Shown here: in pieces, positions 21,734 through 34,881 of the stretch
Position numbering within the stretch: position 1 is the first letter of the stretch
How the letters are laid out: each line of letters begins with the position of its first letter
Assembly: GCA_013187285.1 (NCBI GenBank)
Contig: JABMIG010000145.1
Span: 337,501-401,500 of the forward strand
Source of the DNA: Cyclotella cryptica
Taxonomy: Eukaryota > Bacillariophyta > Thalassiosirophyceae > Thalassiosirales > Thalassiosiraceae
Reading direction: 5' to 3'
DNA length: 64,000 bases
Position numbers and translations under genes: made by a program
Notes under the pieces: generated by a model
Told to the model about the DNA's origin: nothing
Seen by the model: only the letters and a program-made list of their open reading frames with translations
Database searches by the model: none

Positions 21734-24700
21734 GTGTAGGTTGGTCTGTAATGCAGTGTTTGCAGAGTGGATGAGTGCAAAAATGCATTAAGAGTTCTTG
21801 TAGGAAGTCCAATTTTGATTCAACAGTGGTGTATAGTACTGACTTAATTAGAAAATTCAGCAGATAAACAAGAGTGTAAATGTTAGTTCGCAAAGTTCTT
21901 GAGTTCAATGTATGTCAAAATTATTATAGGGTTGGCGTATATGATTTCTCACAAGAGAATTGTAATAAGTGTCAATAGTCACAAGTTAGCCATAGACGTC
22001 AGCACAAATGTTTTACTAAGTGCTAATGTGGTTTAGGTTCAGTACTTGGCTGAAGGAAAAAGAGGAGGTTTACAATAGGAGCACTAAAAATGTAACTAAG
22101 CATTATTAAGTCAGCAATACACAGATACTCATTAGTAGTGATACTTACACTTTTATTTTTAGCCTGAATATCTCTCATGGAACAATCCAAACATGTCCAA
22201 TTGTGTCTCATCTTACTTTACCTGAAGCTTTATTAAGCCAATGTAACAATATCACTAACCACCATCATGGAGCCACAGACACTTTGGTCATCATATCTGC
22301 AGCTCAATTAACCACTATTCACTTCAAGAAGGGATCATTGCTGCTAACATGGGAAAACATGATCGTGGGCAGCATTGATCAGTGTTAAATTCCCCTCATA
22401 CACCACAAAACTCGTGGACACCCTGTATGAACAAAAACAATAAAATCAGACATGAAACGTCTTAGAAAAATGATCATTTCTTCCTACTTGCAGAAGCCCC
22501 ATGAATGAATCCAAACATTCCAATCTAATCTTGATTTGTCTGAATCTTATTGCATTTGATTGTGTTTGCTTGCTGCTTAGATTTGCATTCAATGCAACCA
22601 ATCATTAAAGATTGCATCAAATCTTTTGCTTCCATTACATCCAACCTGATCATCTTGAGACACTTTCTAACCCAACACATGGAAGAGGGAACTTGTGAAG
22701 TTTCATTTTTACAAAACATCAGAGAAATAAACATATTGCCAGCTAGTGGGATCAAATCTTTGTGTTAAAGGAGGATTATGATAGCTTAATGATGTGACAA
22801 ATTTCCAGCCTGTTGCTGAGATTTACAAATGATCTTTCTTCTTTATAAGCACCCTTAGTTCTAAAATTTATCTTTCACCTAAACCAACAGGTATAATCCC
22901 AAGTGGCAGATATCCTTGCAACCCATCATCAATATCAATAACATAGATTATGTCACCATTTTTTGCTAAACATCACAGAAAAAATCTATTATTTTGCCAT
23001 GTCGCAAGAAAAAGTCTACACAGGAAAATGCTAACTAAAATAGCCGTCGTCGTGAAGATGGAGAAAAAATCATAGAATGATTCTATGATATCGTCTAGTA
23101 CCGAAATTGGGCAAAAAAAGACTGGGGACAAACATCATAGAAGAGATATCGTATATTGTACTTTACATGGTTTTGTACCGTAACAGTAAACCTAGGATTA
23201 TTAAATATAAATGTTCTAGACAGGGTGTTACCTACTTTGGCTCAAAATTGCTAGGTTCAATTATGTATGAAAATATATTTTGGAGAAGGTCTAACAAATT
23301 CCTAGTATATTGAAAGATGTCTGAATGTTCTTCGACTTTATTTTAATCTCTCACTAAATGAGAAATGTGTCCCTGAATTGTCTATAATGACAAATTCTTA
23401 AATGCTAGAGCAATCAAATTTCACTACGTGCTCACCACATTTAGGCTCCATTACCTTTATGTTCACTTTGATTGCTAAACATAACACTAAACCCAACTCT
23501 TAATTCAATAATGAATTGGGCTTAAATGTGAGACATGAAACCGCATGGGAGAGTGAGATGGTAAGATAGTCACACAGCATCTCTCATCTCCTTCATCTCT
23601 TTTTTGAGGAGAAAGCAGGGCAACAAAGTAGCTCAATAAAACAAGCACGCACAATTTTAGTTGTGGCACTAGTGACTGGGATTTTATAACTCAAATAAGA
23701 ATAATCAATGAGCTTCTAAAATGGAAAGAAACCACTATCTTACCTTTATCTAATCCTTTGACTCCCAATGCCTTTTCTTGGTCATTTTGGCACGAGGCGA
23801 CTCAATGTAGGATTGCCTAATTCCAGTCTGGGGTCTGGAATATTACTTTGATCATGAGGGTAGACTTGTGAATAAAACGGAATGAATTGAAAAAACTATC
23901 ATAACATCTTCCCCTTAGAGAAACACGGAAACAGCTTTTCATTGCTGTTTTCACTAAGCCGGTGAAGGTTGCAGCTCCAGAATAAGACTGCTGATCAAGG
24001 ATGTGGACTGCAAAAAGGAAATAAATTTCAAGATGTAGATCACAGCACCAGATAAAAATGAGGGCTTCATTTTTTCTCACCTTGCAGTCATCTCCCCTGT
24101 TTGATTTCATTCCTTGTATTGATGCAGTTCAGCAACAAACCAGGTTCAGTCTGAGGGATAAGATACTAATGTGGCATCGATGGTGCAGTAGTAAGTTGTA
24201 AATGAAAATATCCATGTAGAAATGGGATGTCCATTTTTCACCTTATGCATGCAGCACATGTTCAATTGGAATGTTGATCAAAATTAAAAAAACACAAGAG
24301 TATTGGTCAATCATGGGTGTGTCATGATTGGACAACAATTTATGCCAAGTACTTTTAAAGTACAAAGCATTTATGTACAGATGTAGGAATAGTATGAAAA
24401 GCATAGTAAGGACAAAGCATGTCGTCTCCTCTGAAAAAAATTGCATACCGTACCATACAGACAACATACCCTCAATGTGTGTAGAATTTTGGAGTTATGG
24501 ACAGACCATTCCATATAATTTTGTTAGCATTTTTTAGAAATTTTCACTCTAGGTTCCACATTGGTAGAACAGAAACTATGACAATAACAAGGCTTTTGCT
24601 ATTCCATGTACTCCTTCCAAAATGCTAAAAAGTTGCTTGTGAAGTTTGAAAGGAATGACAAATTGTTGTGAATTTATGCAGAGATGGAGAATGCTGATCT

Positions 24701-27129
24701 GTTACTGTTACTGTTACTGTTACTGTTACTAAGGGATCTTAGTGTGTTGGTTGCAGGATTTTAAGTCTCTATGAATATAGACATTTTTTGAAGTGATATA
24801 ATACCATAGTTCTTGTAATCAAAACATGTCATGATCACAAAAATTGTAACTTCTTGCAATTTACTAGATATCACACAGACCTTTTAAAATAAGTGTTTCA
24901 TCACATTTTTATTGTGTGTGCTAGATTGCGATCATAGGTAATATCATAAAATATCTTTTTGCTTTTTAAAAGCAAGACCTATATCATCATTGATCGGATT
25001 CATGAATATTATATTGTGAAATATATAATACTATAGGTATTGGCATCATATTTTGTTTCTATGATATTGACGCGCAGGAATAAAGACAACAATGTAACTT
25101 AGGCCTGTGGTTATGGTACCAGTAACAGTGACACAAACCTTGCCTTTTTCCATGTTTTGTAGGGCTTTACGAACCATACCTTCTCGGACACAGACACGAA
25201 AATGTCTTTGTAAAATTGGATACGAGTCAGCATTATCACCAAACTGTAGCCTCGAGTCGGGACTCCTTGAACTCTATAGCACCATCACTTTGTGTATCAC
25301 ACACCATACAAATAACATTGGTCGGCCCATCCTTAGGACCAACCTTATTTATGCATCATAGCAGACCCCTGAAATTCCCCTCTTTTACCCATTAGCAAAA
25401 ATCTCTCCAAGAATTCCTCAGCACCAATGGGTGATTGTCAGTTGTCAGGGTTAAACAATTTGACAGTTTGGTATGGTAAGGTTCGTGTTCAACAAAGACG
25501 AACACGGATATGGTGTTGAGGTTCGTGTTTGAAGACAAACAATGATAAGGTTTGGTATTTACACAATGTATTACGAAACATAAAATTTGTCTTCTTCATG
25601 TTAGTGTTTGTGTTACCGTAAGCATTGGCCTTACATACCTTTCTTGGATTGTAAGAGTAAATAAAGTTTCTTCTGCACCATTTTGTTTCTTGCAATCAGC
25701 ATTATAGGTAAACAAGAGCGATTCATCCTCATTTTGAGCAATTGTAATCTGTAAATAATAAGCTTGCATATTGTCAGCATCAACAGCAATAACTCACTAA
25801 CATAAAATGTATATACTTATATTTTTACCAAAGGCAGCCAGGTCAAAATCTCACATTGTAAGATAATGACTAACATGACCTCTGCATGTAACGCCGGCAA
25901 GATTCGATCAACTTTGTTACATTGACATACCTTCACAAGAGAAAAATTGAAAGACTTTGCAAATTCACCGGCATTCCACAACTCACAAAATTATAAGTTC
26001 AGTATACCCATCAACATGATACGTAAGAGCTTCTTCAAAGCTGATCTCCTTGGCCTATATCATTGAGCAGCCCTAAGGATATTGAGTACATCAAATACAG
26101 AAATAGATAATGGTGTCAATACAATGTAGCGCCCTCTACCTCACAAGAAGGAGCGGACTGTACCCATGTGGTCAAAAGGGACTCCTGACTTCCGAGAAGT
26201 TTCTGATGAATTTCCAACAAGCTCTTGGTGCTGTGGCGCAGAAAGAGCCTCAATGCATCCGATGCAAGAACTTGTCATAGGAGACTAAGGGCGTACCCGT
26301 AAGCTTACAAAGGCCAAAATGGCCTTCAATAACTATAAAAGAGATTGTAACTGTAAGATCAATCTTAAGAAGAAAGCAGTAGACACGGATACTGAAGCCC
26401 ATACATGCACCACCTACAGCATGATCCGTCAAGTGTTCATCCTGTGCTCCAACATACTTACTGGTGAAACTAGACTCCCATGGCAATATCGTTTAGGAAC
26501 AGACTGACTGAGTCCCTGTGCAAATGCCATGGTGATGAAGATCTGAGAAGTGTGAGTGTGAACAGTCTTGGTTGTCATTTGTGTCAGTTGGTGGTTAAAA
26601 TTGCTTGGCATTTCTGATGTGCGTATCTGTGGTATGATGTTTGTTGAGAAAGAGCAAAATAGAATACTGGAATATTCATATTCATTTCCTACTTGGATGT
26701 ATTGAAACTGAAAAACCACCAACGTCTCTGGATGGATAAGTTTTAAATAGGATAGCTACCTGTAGACACCAACATTTTTAGGTTAGAATTGAATTTTTGG
26801 AAGTGCTGAAGGGATCAAAAGACCAAAGCCAAGGGGATGTTTGGTAACTTTTCTCTATTGTTATGGGGGGTGAAACATGCACAACAACTATAACTTTAAT
26901 CGAAGAAGGTTTGTTGTTGTCTTAGACAATAATGATAACTTTAATTTTTCTCTCCATTATTACCTCATCAATCTCAAGAATGATTGTGGGTGTGGTGATT
27001 AGTTGTGATTTCTTAGTCTAATGTGCAATTTTTTGCCACTCAAGATAGACCCAATTCACTTCCAAGTGTCAAATAAGACCGCAATTGCCACGATTTGAAG
27101 TTGACAGTGGTTCAATTGTTTATACTAAG
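21734..27129. other. AT-rich gene desert
   Basis: No supported gene in 5.4 kb. Short open frames lack motifs. 26100-26510 has slightly denser coding-like sequence (MAFNNYKRDCNCKINLKKK) but no family match, and may be a dead gene fragment. Confidence 0.5.
24701..24730. repeat. (GTTACT)5 microsatellite
   Basis: Five perfect copies of the hexamer. Confidence 0.95.
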
Positions 27130-29033
27130 TCAACTTGCAACATTTTCCTCAATACCTGTGGCTACAACACTGACGCGAACACAACCAGTCAAGTTTGCAT
27201 CATAGGCGCTTCCAAAGATTATGTTTGCATCCGGATCTAAAACTCTGTCTGTGATGTACTCTGCTGCACGATCGACTTCATACAGGGTCATGTCAGATCC
27301 ACCGGTTATATTCACAAGCATACCTTTCGCCGAGCCAATATCCATGTTGCCATTGCCCAAAAGAGGATTGTTGAGTGCCATTTTGGCAGCCCGGATGGCG
27401 CGGCATTCATCTTGATCATCATCTGCGGTTCTCTCGTCCTTCGTAATAGATTCCTTGTTTTCCTCGTTTGGTTTTGATTTTGTTCCGTCTTTCTTTTCGC
27501 CAATTCCATACGTCCCAACCCGATCATCATGGCAAGCCTGGCCGGTGCCCAATAGTGCATTTCCCATACCATGCATTACACTTTGAACGTCGGCAAAGTC
27601 AAGATTGATCAATCCAGGACTCGTCATCAAATCAGTAATACTTCTCACACCAGCCAGCAACACATTGTCTGCCAACCGAAATGATTCCACAAACGATGTC
27701 TTTTCCCCAACTAGTCTGAACAAATTCTGGTTGGGCACAACAATTAAAGTATCGCTCACATTCTTCAGTCTCTCAACACCCTCCATAGCCAATCTCTTTC
27801 TATGAGTCCCCTCAAATCGAAAAGGAGTTGTTACTACACTAACTGTTAAAATACCCAAATCGTAACACAATCCGGCTACCACGGGCGCCGCTCCAGTCCC
27901 AGTTCCTCCTCCCATACCGGCAGTAATGAAGACCATATGTGCATCTTCAATGCAACTCACAATGGCATCTTTTGATTCTTCGGCAGCGAGGCGACCAGCG
28001 TCGGGGTTTGCGCCACACCCTAGACCTGAAGTGAGTTCTGTCCCTATTTGCAAGCGATTGGGAGAGAGAGACGTGGATAGGTGTTGCGCATCTGTGTTGA
28101 GGGCTAAAAATTCGACTCCTGGAGATAGGTTGTTGTAAATGCACAGTTGGCAGACCAGAAAATATCATTAGATTGATCACTTTCAGGACGGCTTCGAAAG
28201 ACATAAATGATTCTAGCGAAAAGTTAAATATTAACGAAGGTCTTGAACTTACCAGATAGACCACTCGCAACCATGTTATTAACAGCGTTTGTTCCTGCTC
28301 CACCGACTCCCACCACAACAATTTTGGGGGCAAATTCGTGCAATTGCATGTGAGCCCATGGATTCGAACCTGAATTGAGGGCATTGCTGTTTGTATTTTG
28401 CGGATGGTTAAGTTCATGAGACATGATTTCCTTCTCATTCAGAGAAGACTCTGTAGCTACGGTGTGGCTTGATACTTTGTTTTCAAGAGAAGGCGAAGCA
28501 GATTGATTTGACAATTTGTCCTCATTCATTTCCAACTTGGTCGACGACATAGGTCTTTCAGACGAAGGCGGAGGGGTAGTTGCAGCTGCCGCAGTCAAAC
28601 CCGCAAGCTTATGATCGTCACCAAAATCAGCGACGGCATCAATCACTTTTTCGGGATTCGTTACGGGGTCCTCTTTGCCAGACACCTCGCTCTTGCCCTT
28701 ATCGTCGTTGAGCCCTCGGTTGCCCGACACCCCTGTCGAGGCAGCGGCATTTCTTTTCGACTTGAGAGCTTCTACAGCTCGTTGTTTCAAGAAATCCGAT
28801 TGATGCCTGCACTGTTGATGTACATTACCAATTTTCTGATGACGAAGAGGAGGCAATAATCCCCTAGGAACTGTGGACATGACCAGTGACAATGACGACG
28901 TCACACAGGGTTGTTGGATTTGCTCAGTGGCATAGGAGGATATCGACCGCAGTCGTCCTTGCGATGAAGCTGGTGTGACATGGTGGTGGTTCCACCGTAG
29001 TAGCGATCGTCCTAATAATCTCGAGGGGGCCAT
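27130..29033 (-). CDS. ftsZ: Mitochondrial-type FtsZ, two exons
   Basis: Tubulin-like GTPase that forms the division ring of organelles of bacterial origin. Exon 1 is 29033-28253, the intron 28252-28119 (GTAAGT...CTATCTCCAG), and exon 2 28118-27130. The spliced product is 589 aa. The splice restores the family block [29 protein letters not shown]. The GTP signature [14 protein letters not shown] is present at about residue 327, and [16 protein letters not shown] and [17 protein letters not shown] follow as expected. The N-terminus ([18 protein letters not shown]) is basic, amphipathic and Arg-rich with no signal peptide, which suggests mitochondrial import. About 230 residues of disordered sequence precede the GTPase core. 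A charged insert (about 45 residues, [18 protein letters not shown] and on) interrupts the C-terminal domain before [10 protein letters not shown]. The protein stops soon after the core, without the usual C-terminal partner-binding peptide. Confidence 0.93.
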
Positions 29034-29614
29034 GGTATTGAGTGTAAGTAGTGGTTAGTAGAAAACCGCCGGAGCTGTGGGAGCCTCGCGAATGGCGGGG
29101 GCGACGAGAGGTGACGAGGGAGAGCGAGATATGGGCTCAGGTCTGTCGCAGGTCTGTCGCTATGTACAATATGGAAAAGTTAGCAACTACTTACCTATTG
29201 GCGACGATAGATAGGTGTTGAGCGACTTCGTCGGGTCTTCGTCGGTCAGTTGTCCGAAATTTTGAGTGATATGAGTGAGCGCGCTCGCTCAGAGAAACTA
29301 ACTTAAGTTAGATGAATTCCACATAATTTCAAAAGCAAGGTCTCCATCGCCTACTCATTAAAGTAACCATGGTAGGGGAATCGACCAATTGCATTCAGGT
29401 ACACTCCGGACAGGTAAAGGGAGGGATCTACCGCGTTATCTTCAACGTCTTCTATGTCGAGCTTGCAATAATAATTATTATTGTGTCACGTTGACCAACC
29501 ACCACACGCATCCTGCGTTCTCACTTTGCTGAAACCTCGCGACTTCCTTAACCATATTATTATATTGCCAGAGTTCGCTCCAAAATTTTTAACAGCCCAT
29601 TAATACACCTCACC
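29034..29614. promoter_or_regulatory. Divergent promoter region of FtsZ and HAD phosphatase 1
   Basis: 581 bp between two start codons pointing apart. CTGTCGC repeats near 29140-29160 and a GAGCGCGCTCGCTC imperfect palindrome near 29276-29290 are visible. No defined factor site is recognised. Confidence 0.4.
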
Positions 29615-31034
29615 ATGCGAATCTACGCCGGCACAGTGGCATTGGTGGCCTCGCTCTCCCTGCAGGTCCCGCTCTCCGCCGGGTTCGTCCCATCCCGAGT
29701 CGCCCACCACGCTCGCGTCGGCCTGGAACCATCACTCCAAAATCAACAACTGAGAACGAGAACCCTCCAACCCCTCCATTCCACCCCCACCGAAGAAAGC
29801 GACACAGCTTCTCCGTCGTCCACCTCCCCCAAAAAGAAGAAGAAGAAACTGGGCCTCATCACATTCGACCTCGACGACACTCTCTACCCCATCGCCCCCG
29901 TCCTCGACGAAGCCAACGCAGCCTTCTCGACGGCCATGTCCAACTTCGGATACGTCGACATCCAACCCAGCGACATCGTAGAAACCGGCAAAGCCATTCG
30001 CGCTCAAGTCCTCCCCGAGGACGGCAGCGCGTCGTCGGCCGTGGCGGACCCGTTGAAGCCGACTACGGTCAACCACAAGGAAATTCGCTTGGCGGCCATT
30101 CGAAAGGAGATGGAGCAGTTCATTTTAAAGACAAAGTTGAAGCAGACTGCGCTGGATTGGGCTACGGATGTGGAAGATTTGACTTCTCCTGTGAGAAAGT
30201 CGGCCGAGAAGTGAGTGCTCTCTTTGTTTTGGTTTGTATATCATTATTACCTTCCATTTACATTCCTGGTTCACAATCTAAACTTATTTCGCGGTGCACA
30301 ACATCATTTTCGATTCATACAAATATAAACTCTATCTCAGATGGGCACGCACGACCGTCCATTCAAGTGTCGTCCAAGCAGTCTACAATGCATGGGAAAT
30401 GGAACGTCACCACGCCGCCGAACGTCATCTCTACCCCGATGCCATTTCCACCATCAAACAAATCCAATCGGACCATCCCAACGTTATCATCGGAGCAGTC
30501 ACGGATGGGAGTGCCAACCCCATGCTCATGGTGTTTAGTTTGATGCCATTGTTTGATTTTACGGTTAGCTGGGAAGATGATATGGGGGAGCTTGCCAAAT
30601 TGTCGATGATGGAGCAGTTTCAAGAATTGAGTGAAGTTGATAGAAGTGATGATTTGAGTTGGATTTATAGATTGGCTCTGGAGAAGGGGAAAGCGATGAG
30701 TAAACTCACCAATGAAATGCAACATGAGACTGATACTGAAGACGAAGACATTGAATGGTGCTGGGTGCATGTGGGAGATGATCTTGCCTATGATGTCGGT
30801 GGATCTGCAACAAATGGCGCCAAGACTGTGTTGGTGGAGCTTAGTCCACAATATGGACAGACGGCTAGATTGCGAGCAGAAGGGAAAAGGCCTCCATGGG
30901 CAACGGAAACGATGGCACAGACGGCAGCTCTTCAGAAGATGGCATTAAATGCACTGGATAAGGTTGATGCAAGGATTTCAAGCTTAAGCGAGTTGCCAGA
31001 GGTCATAAACGAGCTGCTAAAGGAAGAAGACTAG
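29615..31034 (+). CDS. Plastid-targeted HAD phosphatase (pyrimidine 5'-nucleotidase-like), paralogue 1
   Basis: Two exons, 29615-30210 and 30341-31034 (GTGAGT...CTATCTCAG), give 429 aa. The splice joins SAEK/WARTTVHSSVVQAVYNAW in frame. HAD motif I, FDLDDTLYP (about residues 84-92), has the nucleophile and acid Asp. Motif II is in GAVTDGSANP, and the metal-binding motif IV is HVGDDLAYDVGGSATNGAK. The layout matches SDT1-like pyrimidine nucleotidase or related phosphatases; the substrate is not determined. The N-terminus is a signal peptide ending LSAGFVPS, an ASAFAP-like cleavage motif with the required Phe, so import into the secondary plastid is likely. A KKKKKK run precedes the domain. It is divergent from FtsZ, and its paralogue lies at 36.7-38.0 kb on the opposite strand. 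Confidence 0.85.
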
Positions 31035-32558
31035 AATGAATACATCACTTTGTTTCTGTAGGTGATTTGGGTTATAAAGTGGATTTTGTTTTATGGGAAG
31101 TGAAACGCTTCTTTTTGACAAAGGATTAGTCCTCCACGATAAAGTAACTTGCTCTATTCTTGTCTTCAGATTTTTCCATGGCATTCAATAGAATACACAT
31201 TCATGATCTCAACTTCATTTCCAGCAGGAATGTGGCCCCACTCCTACATTTTGCTAGCGATTCAACAGATTCCTGTGTAGCCCATAAAACAAAAGTTAGT
31301 GATTCCCTGGTTCCTGCTGCTCAGACAGGATTTCCTATGTTGAGATTTTTCTATTCCCAATTGAGCCATTGGTCTGTGTGTTGCTTTCTCTGTAGGACAG
31401 AGGGGTTTGTCAAAATGTCAGAGGGAAAGTGCTAACATAGTTGTCTCAATGATATACACAGTAACACTTAAAAATCCAAACTAGCCACTAATCCACCATT
31501 AAAAAATCTACACAGCTCCAAAACATGAGAAGTTTTTTATTATAAGTGAGTGAGACTCCTATACAACAGCCAAGCGGCTAAATTTGAACAAAACCAGTTA
31601 ACAAGGAGTGAGAATATAAGTGGGTGTTATGATGTAGGGCCAAGAAGTTGTTACATATTGTAAAACTAGAAAGCAAGGGCAAAGATAAGTTGGTGCAAGC
31701 ATGGGAAATTTATTCCAAATGTGTCATATATTCAATGCTGCCTATCTATGAACATCACCTCCTTTGATGGGTGTATCCGAACACAATACCAATATGCATT
31801 CACCCATTTCACCTGTGAGGCTGAGTTATTAGGAGGTTTCTTGTCATGAAGGAGCCAGGCATAAGTTATTAAACCAAATTGATGCAAAATCCAAAGTGAC
31901 CAGTTTTATTTACTTAAATGCACACAATAAAGAATAAGAAGGGGGTGATGCCTTGTAGAGCTTTTTTCTCTGTAGGACTAGTACAAATATCACTGCTAAC
32001 ATTGACCCATGACAGAATTTTGTGTCTAATATACTTGCATTGTTTTCATAAGTGACAAGATCAGCCCCAATGAGAATCCCACTAGGACATGACACGAAAG
32101 AGGTTACTTTTGCAAATTTACTATTTGAATGGCTTCCAAAGGATTTCCGCTACTTCTGTAGAGCAACAACATCAGGTTTTAATAAGGCAGTTGATGATTG
32201 GGACTTGGAGCATAACAAATATCAAATGAACATCCATAAATTGACAATAATAGGGTACCAAAGACCATGTATGATCTTCTTGTCCTTAATTATTTTTCAG
32301 TTTTCAGACATTTAAAGTTGTACATTGGAACCCTATTTCAGCAGCAAAATGTGTTGGCTTTTCAACACAGGTGTGTAACTCTGTTCCTACTTATTTCCCA
32401 ATGTTTTGACCTTGAGTTCACATCTGAAGTTTGTCTTTAAAACGAAATCTGCTAGTTCAGTTTCAGAATGTGTGAGGTAAAAAATTCAACAGATATCTTT
32501 CATTGTGTCTCTCTTGTCGCTTTTAGGGCATTCACCTATTAATTCAAATTGAAAGGCA
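31035..32558. other. AT-rich spacer
   Basis: No supported gene. One open frame (32052-32315) with LLFEWLPKDFRYFC has no family match and may be a remnant. Confidence 0.5.
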
Positions 32559-34190
32559 TTATGCAGAGCCAGGACGATGGATCAAAGAATTATCCCACAT
32601 GTATTTAACAAACTCTGGATTTGGAATCAGGTTTCCATTCCTCATTAGTCCATCCTTTTTGCCCTTTTGATTCAAGCTTCTCCACGTCTTAACTTGCATC
32701 GCAATCTTTTCCATGCATCTCATTCCCACAGTTGCTGCTACACGCTTCTCCATAGTTTCGCAATCGAAGTTATCATTGCACCTTTGCCAGAACGATTCAG
32801 TGATATCTGTATTGTCCATTAGTTGTATGCGGGTTTGAAATTGAGAAGGGGTATAAAGCAAAGATCTGATCTGACTAATAAATAAATGAACATGGTCCGG
32901 ACTTCTGGTTGATGATGCACTACTATTCGAACGAGGTGTCAGGAACCAAGCTGGGAAGGTTGTATCTGGATGCGATGTTTCTATATGGCGCATTAGCATT
33001 TCCACTTCTCGAGCGTAACTGTCTGGTGTCATCTCTCGGTCATCTTCCATCCTATCGATGCCGTAGCTAATAAAGAATATTTTACATTTTCGATACGTGT
33101 GATGAGAAGTTTCCGAGAATGATTTTGTAGGATCAAAAATATCAGTTAGTCTGATATAGTGAAATTTGAAAGGACGTTGAAAATGCGCTTTCATGAGGGG
33201 GTACAGTTCAAGGAATGCACGCCGATATCTATCAGCATCGTCGTCTCCAAGCCAGCATACCAATTCGTAGTTTGACAGATCTCCAAAGTACTTAAGTAGA
33301 TTGGTAGGGTCGGCATTTTGATTATTGCGGAGAGAATGAGGCTTTCCAATTATGATGTTGCCATCTTTCAGAGTCACCGCACCATTATCATAGATTGGCC
33401 GTTTCGATATTCTGTCAACTTCCATGAAAACGTAATCGTCAAAGTTGTGAGGTATCTGTTGTTGTTTTTGTTGCATACTATTTGTGCACCCTTCAGACAC
33501 GTGCTCGCCATCACTATGGGAATATTCACATTTGGGAGCATTGATCCATGCCATATCTATGACACCACCAGTATCATTTGTTGGAGAAACTTCTGGAAAA
33601 GGAATGAAAACGTCTCTATCCAGGATGGGAAATATTGAAGATGCATTCTTCGTGGCAAACAAAGCACTATCTAACCCAACAGATCTTTCATGCCCACATT
33701 TCAAGAGTGTCACCTGGGCTCTATATTTGCCAGGGAGCAGGACCGACTCATCGAAGGTGACGTCCAACTTGTAAACACCCGACCAAGACACGAAATCCGA
33801 CGAATTTGCAAAAAATGGAGAGAAGGCATAGATTTCGGGACCAACCAATCTTAACCTCGCAACCGGGGAAACACAAGTACTTATCGGAATATTTATAAAT
33901 ATTTTTTGTTTTGGGCCGTTTGGTTGTATTTCCACTGAAATTCCGATTGGTTTGCTGTCAAAGACAACAGTTGTTTGTTTTGACGAAGCACAGAAAAGAA
34001 CCAACACTACAGCTAAGGCGAACGCCTTCACTATCGGGATCAATGCAATTTTTTGTGGTCTTATCTTTTTGTCGTCCCCAATAATTCTATTGGTTGCTGT
34101 CTCTTCATCCTGCCCTATCACAGCATCGATGGGGAGACCCTTCACATTTCTGCGATGAACATTGGTTTTTGGGTGGGCTAGAGGTATCAT
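32559..34190 (-). CDS. Type II membrane protein of unknown function, possibly SGNH/PC-esterase-like
   Basis: 543 aa in one exon. A cytoplasmic tail of about 45 residues is followed by one membrane segment at about 48-68 (IALIPIVKAFALAVVLVLF), then a large lumenal part with several NxS/T sites and cysteines. The first 120 lumenal residues look like a beta domain (VSWSGVYKLDVTFDESVLLPGKYRAQV). Later segments KYFGDLSNYELVCWLGDDDA and CKIFFISYGIDRMEDD resemble the blocks of SGNH/PC-esterase Golgi proteins, but the catalytic Ser is not evident (GDDD in place of GDS). I do not assign a function. It is likely a Golgi or ER enzyme-like protein. Confidence 0.6.
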   Translation of the reverse strand: MIPLAHPKTNVHRRNVKGLPIDAVIGQDEETATNRIIGDDKKIRPQKIALIPIVKAFALAVVLVLFCASSKQTTVVFDSKPIGISVEIQPNGPKQKIFINIPISTCVSPVARLRLVGPEIYAFSPFFANSSDFVSWSGVYKLDVTFDESVLLPGKYRAQVTLLKCGHERSVGLDSALFATKNASSIFPILDRDVFIPFPEVSPTNDTGGVIDMAWINAPKCEYSHSDGEHVSEGCTNSMQQKQQQIPHNFDDYVFMEVDRISKRPIYDNGAVTLKDGNIIIGKPHSLRNNQNADPTNLLKYFGDLSNYELVCWLGDDDADRYRRAFLELYPLMKAHFQRPFKFHYIRLTDIFDPTKSFSETSHHTYRKCKIFFISYGIDRMEDDREMTPDSYAREVEMLMRHIETSHPDTTFPAWFLTPRSNSSASSTRSPDHVHLFISQIRSLLYTPSQFQTRIQLMDNTDITESFWQRCNDNFDCETMEKRVAATVGMRCMEKIAMQVKTWRSLNQKGKKDGLMRNGNLIPNPEFVKYMWDNSLIHRPGSA

Positions 34191-34881
34191 GATGGTGGTC
34201 AGAAACGGTCCACAAGTAAGGCCGGACGGTCTTAGTTGGGCAAGAGGAGGCGAGATCTAGGCGAGATGCCTGCGAGGTCGTGCGAGATGGGATGCGGTTG
34301 AGGATCGGTGGGGATAGGAGACTGGTAGGAGGGGATACGGTTCGGTGCGGACAGGTGACAGGTGAGGATCTCCGGATCTCCACAGCTTGTGATCCTGCCT
34401 TGATCCTGGCAGTTATTTTGTGGAAGTCCGTAGCAAGATATATCTTACCTGTCTCAAATTTTAGAAATAATCGTCTTATACGAAAGCATCGCAAGATCAA
34501 TAATAAATAATAGGTTTCAATGTAGGTAAAGAGTAGCATTTGCAGTGTATTGTTTTATGGACGTGCTCGGTGCAGTATTGGGGAAAACCTACTAGTTCGA
34601 ATGGATTCTATAACGCTCTCTTCTTGGTTTTTGTGAACCAAAAATCTTCTTTTGCCGATGCCAATGAAGTGATTATAATCTCTGTAATGTATTATAATCA
34701 TCTTTAAGGATTCTGTAAGGATTCTGTAAGGATTCTGTAAGGATTCTGTAAGGATTCTTTAATTTGTAATTCCTACCGGGATGGCTGACGGAAGCCCGGC
34801 CACGTGACCAAGATAACCGGCTAGCGCCACGTTGCCGTGATTTCGCAGTAGCCCACATTCCTGCTAACATCCTACGAAACA
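34191..34881. other. Promoter-side spacer
   Basis: Separates two divergent genes. It holds GGCGAGAT-type degenerate repeats at about 34247-34300 and an 11-bp tandem repeat (next entry). No gene is seen. Confidence 0.5.
34706..34760. repeat. 11-bp tandem repeat AAGGATTCTGT x5
   Basis: Four exact and one variant copy of AAGGATTCTGT, about 120 bp upstream of the DOMON-b561 start. Confidence 0.9.

Noticed and set aside
23070-23090. Small palindrome CATAGAATGATTCTATG
   Set aside because: An 8-bp stem in AT-rich DNA is expected by chance at this scale.
26100-26510. Coding-like stretch with KRDCNCKINLKKK
   Set aside because: No family match, frames interrupted, no conserved motif; left as a possible remnant.
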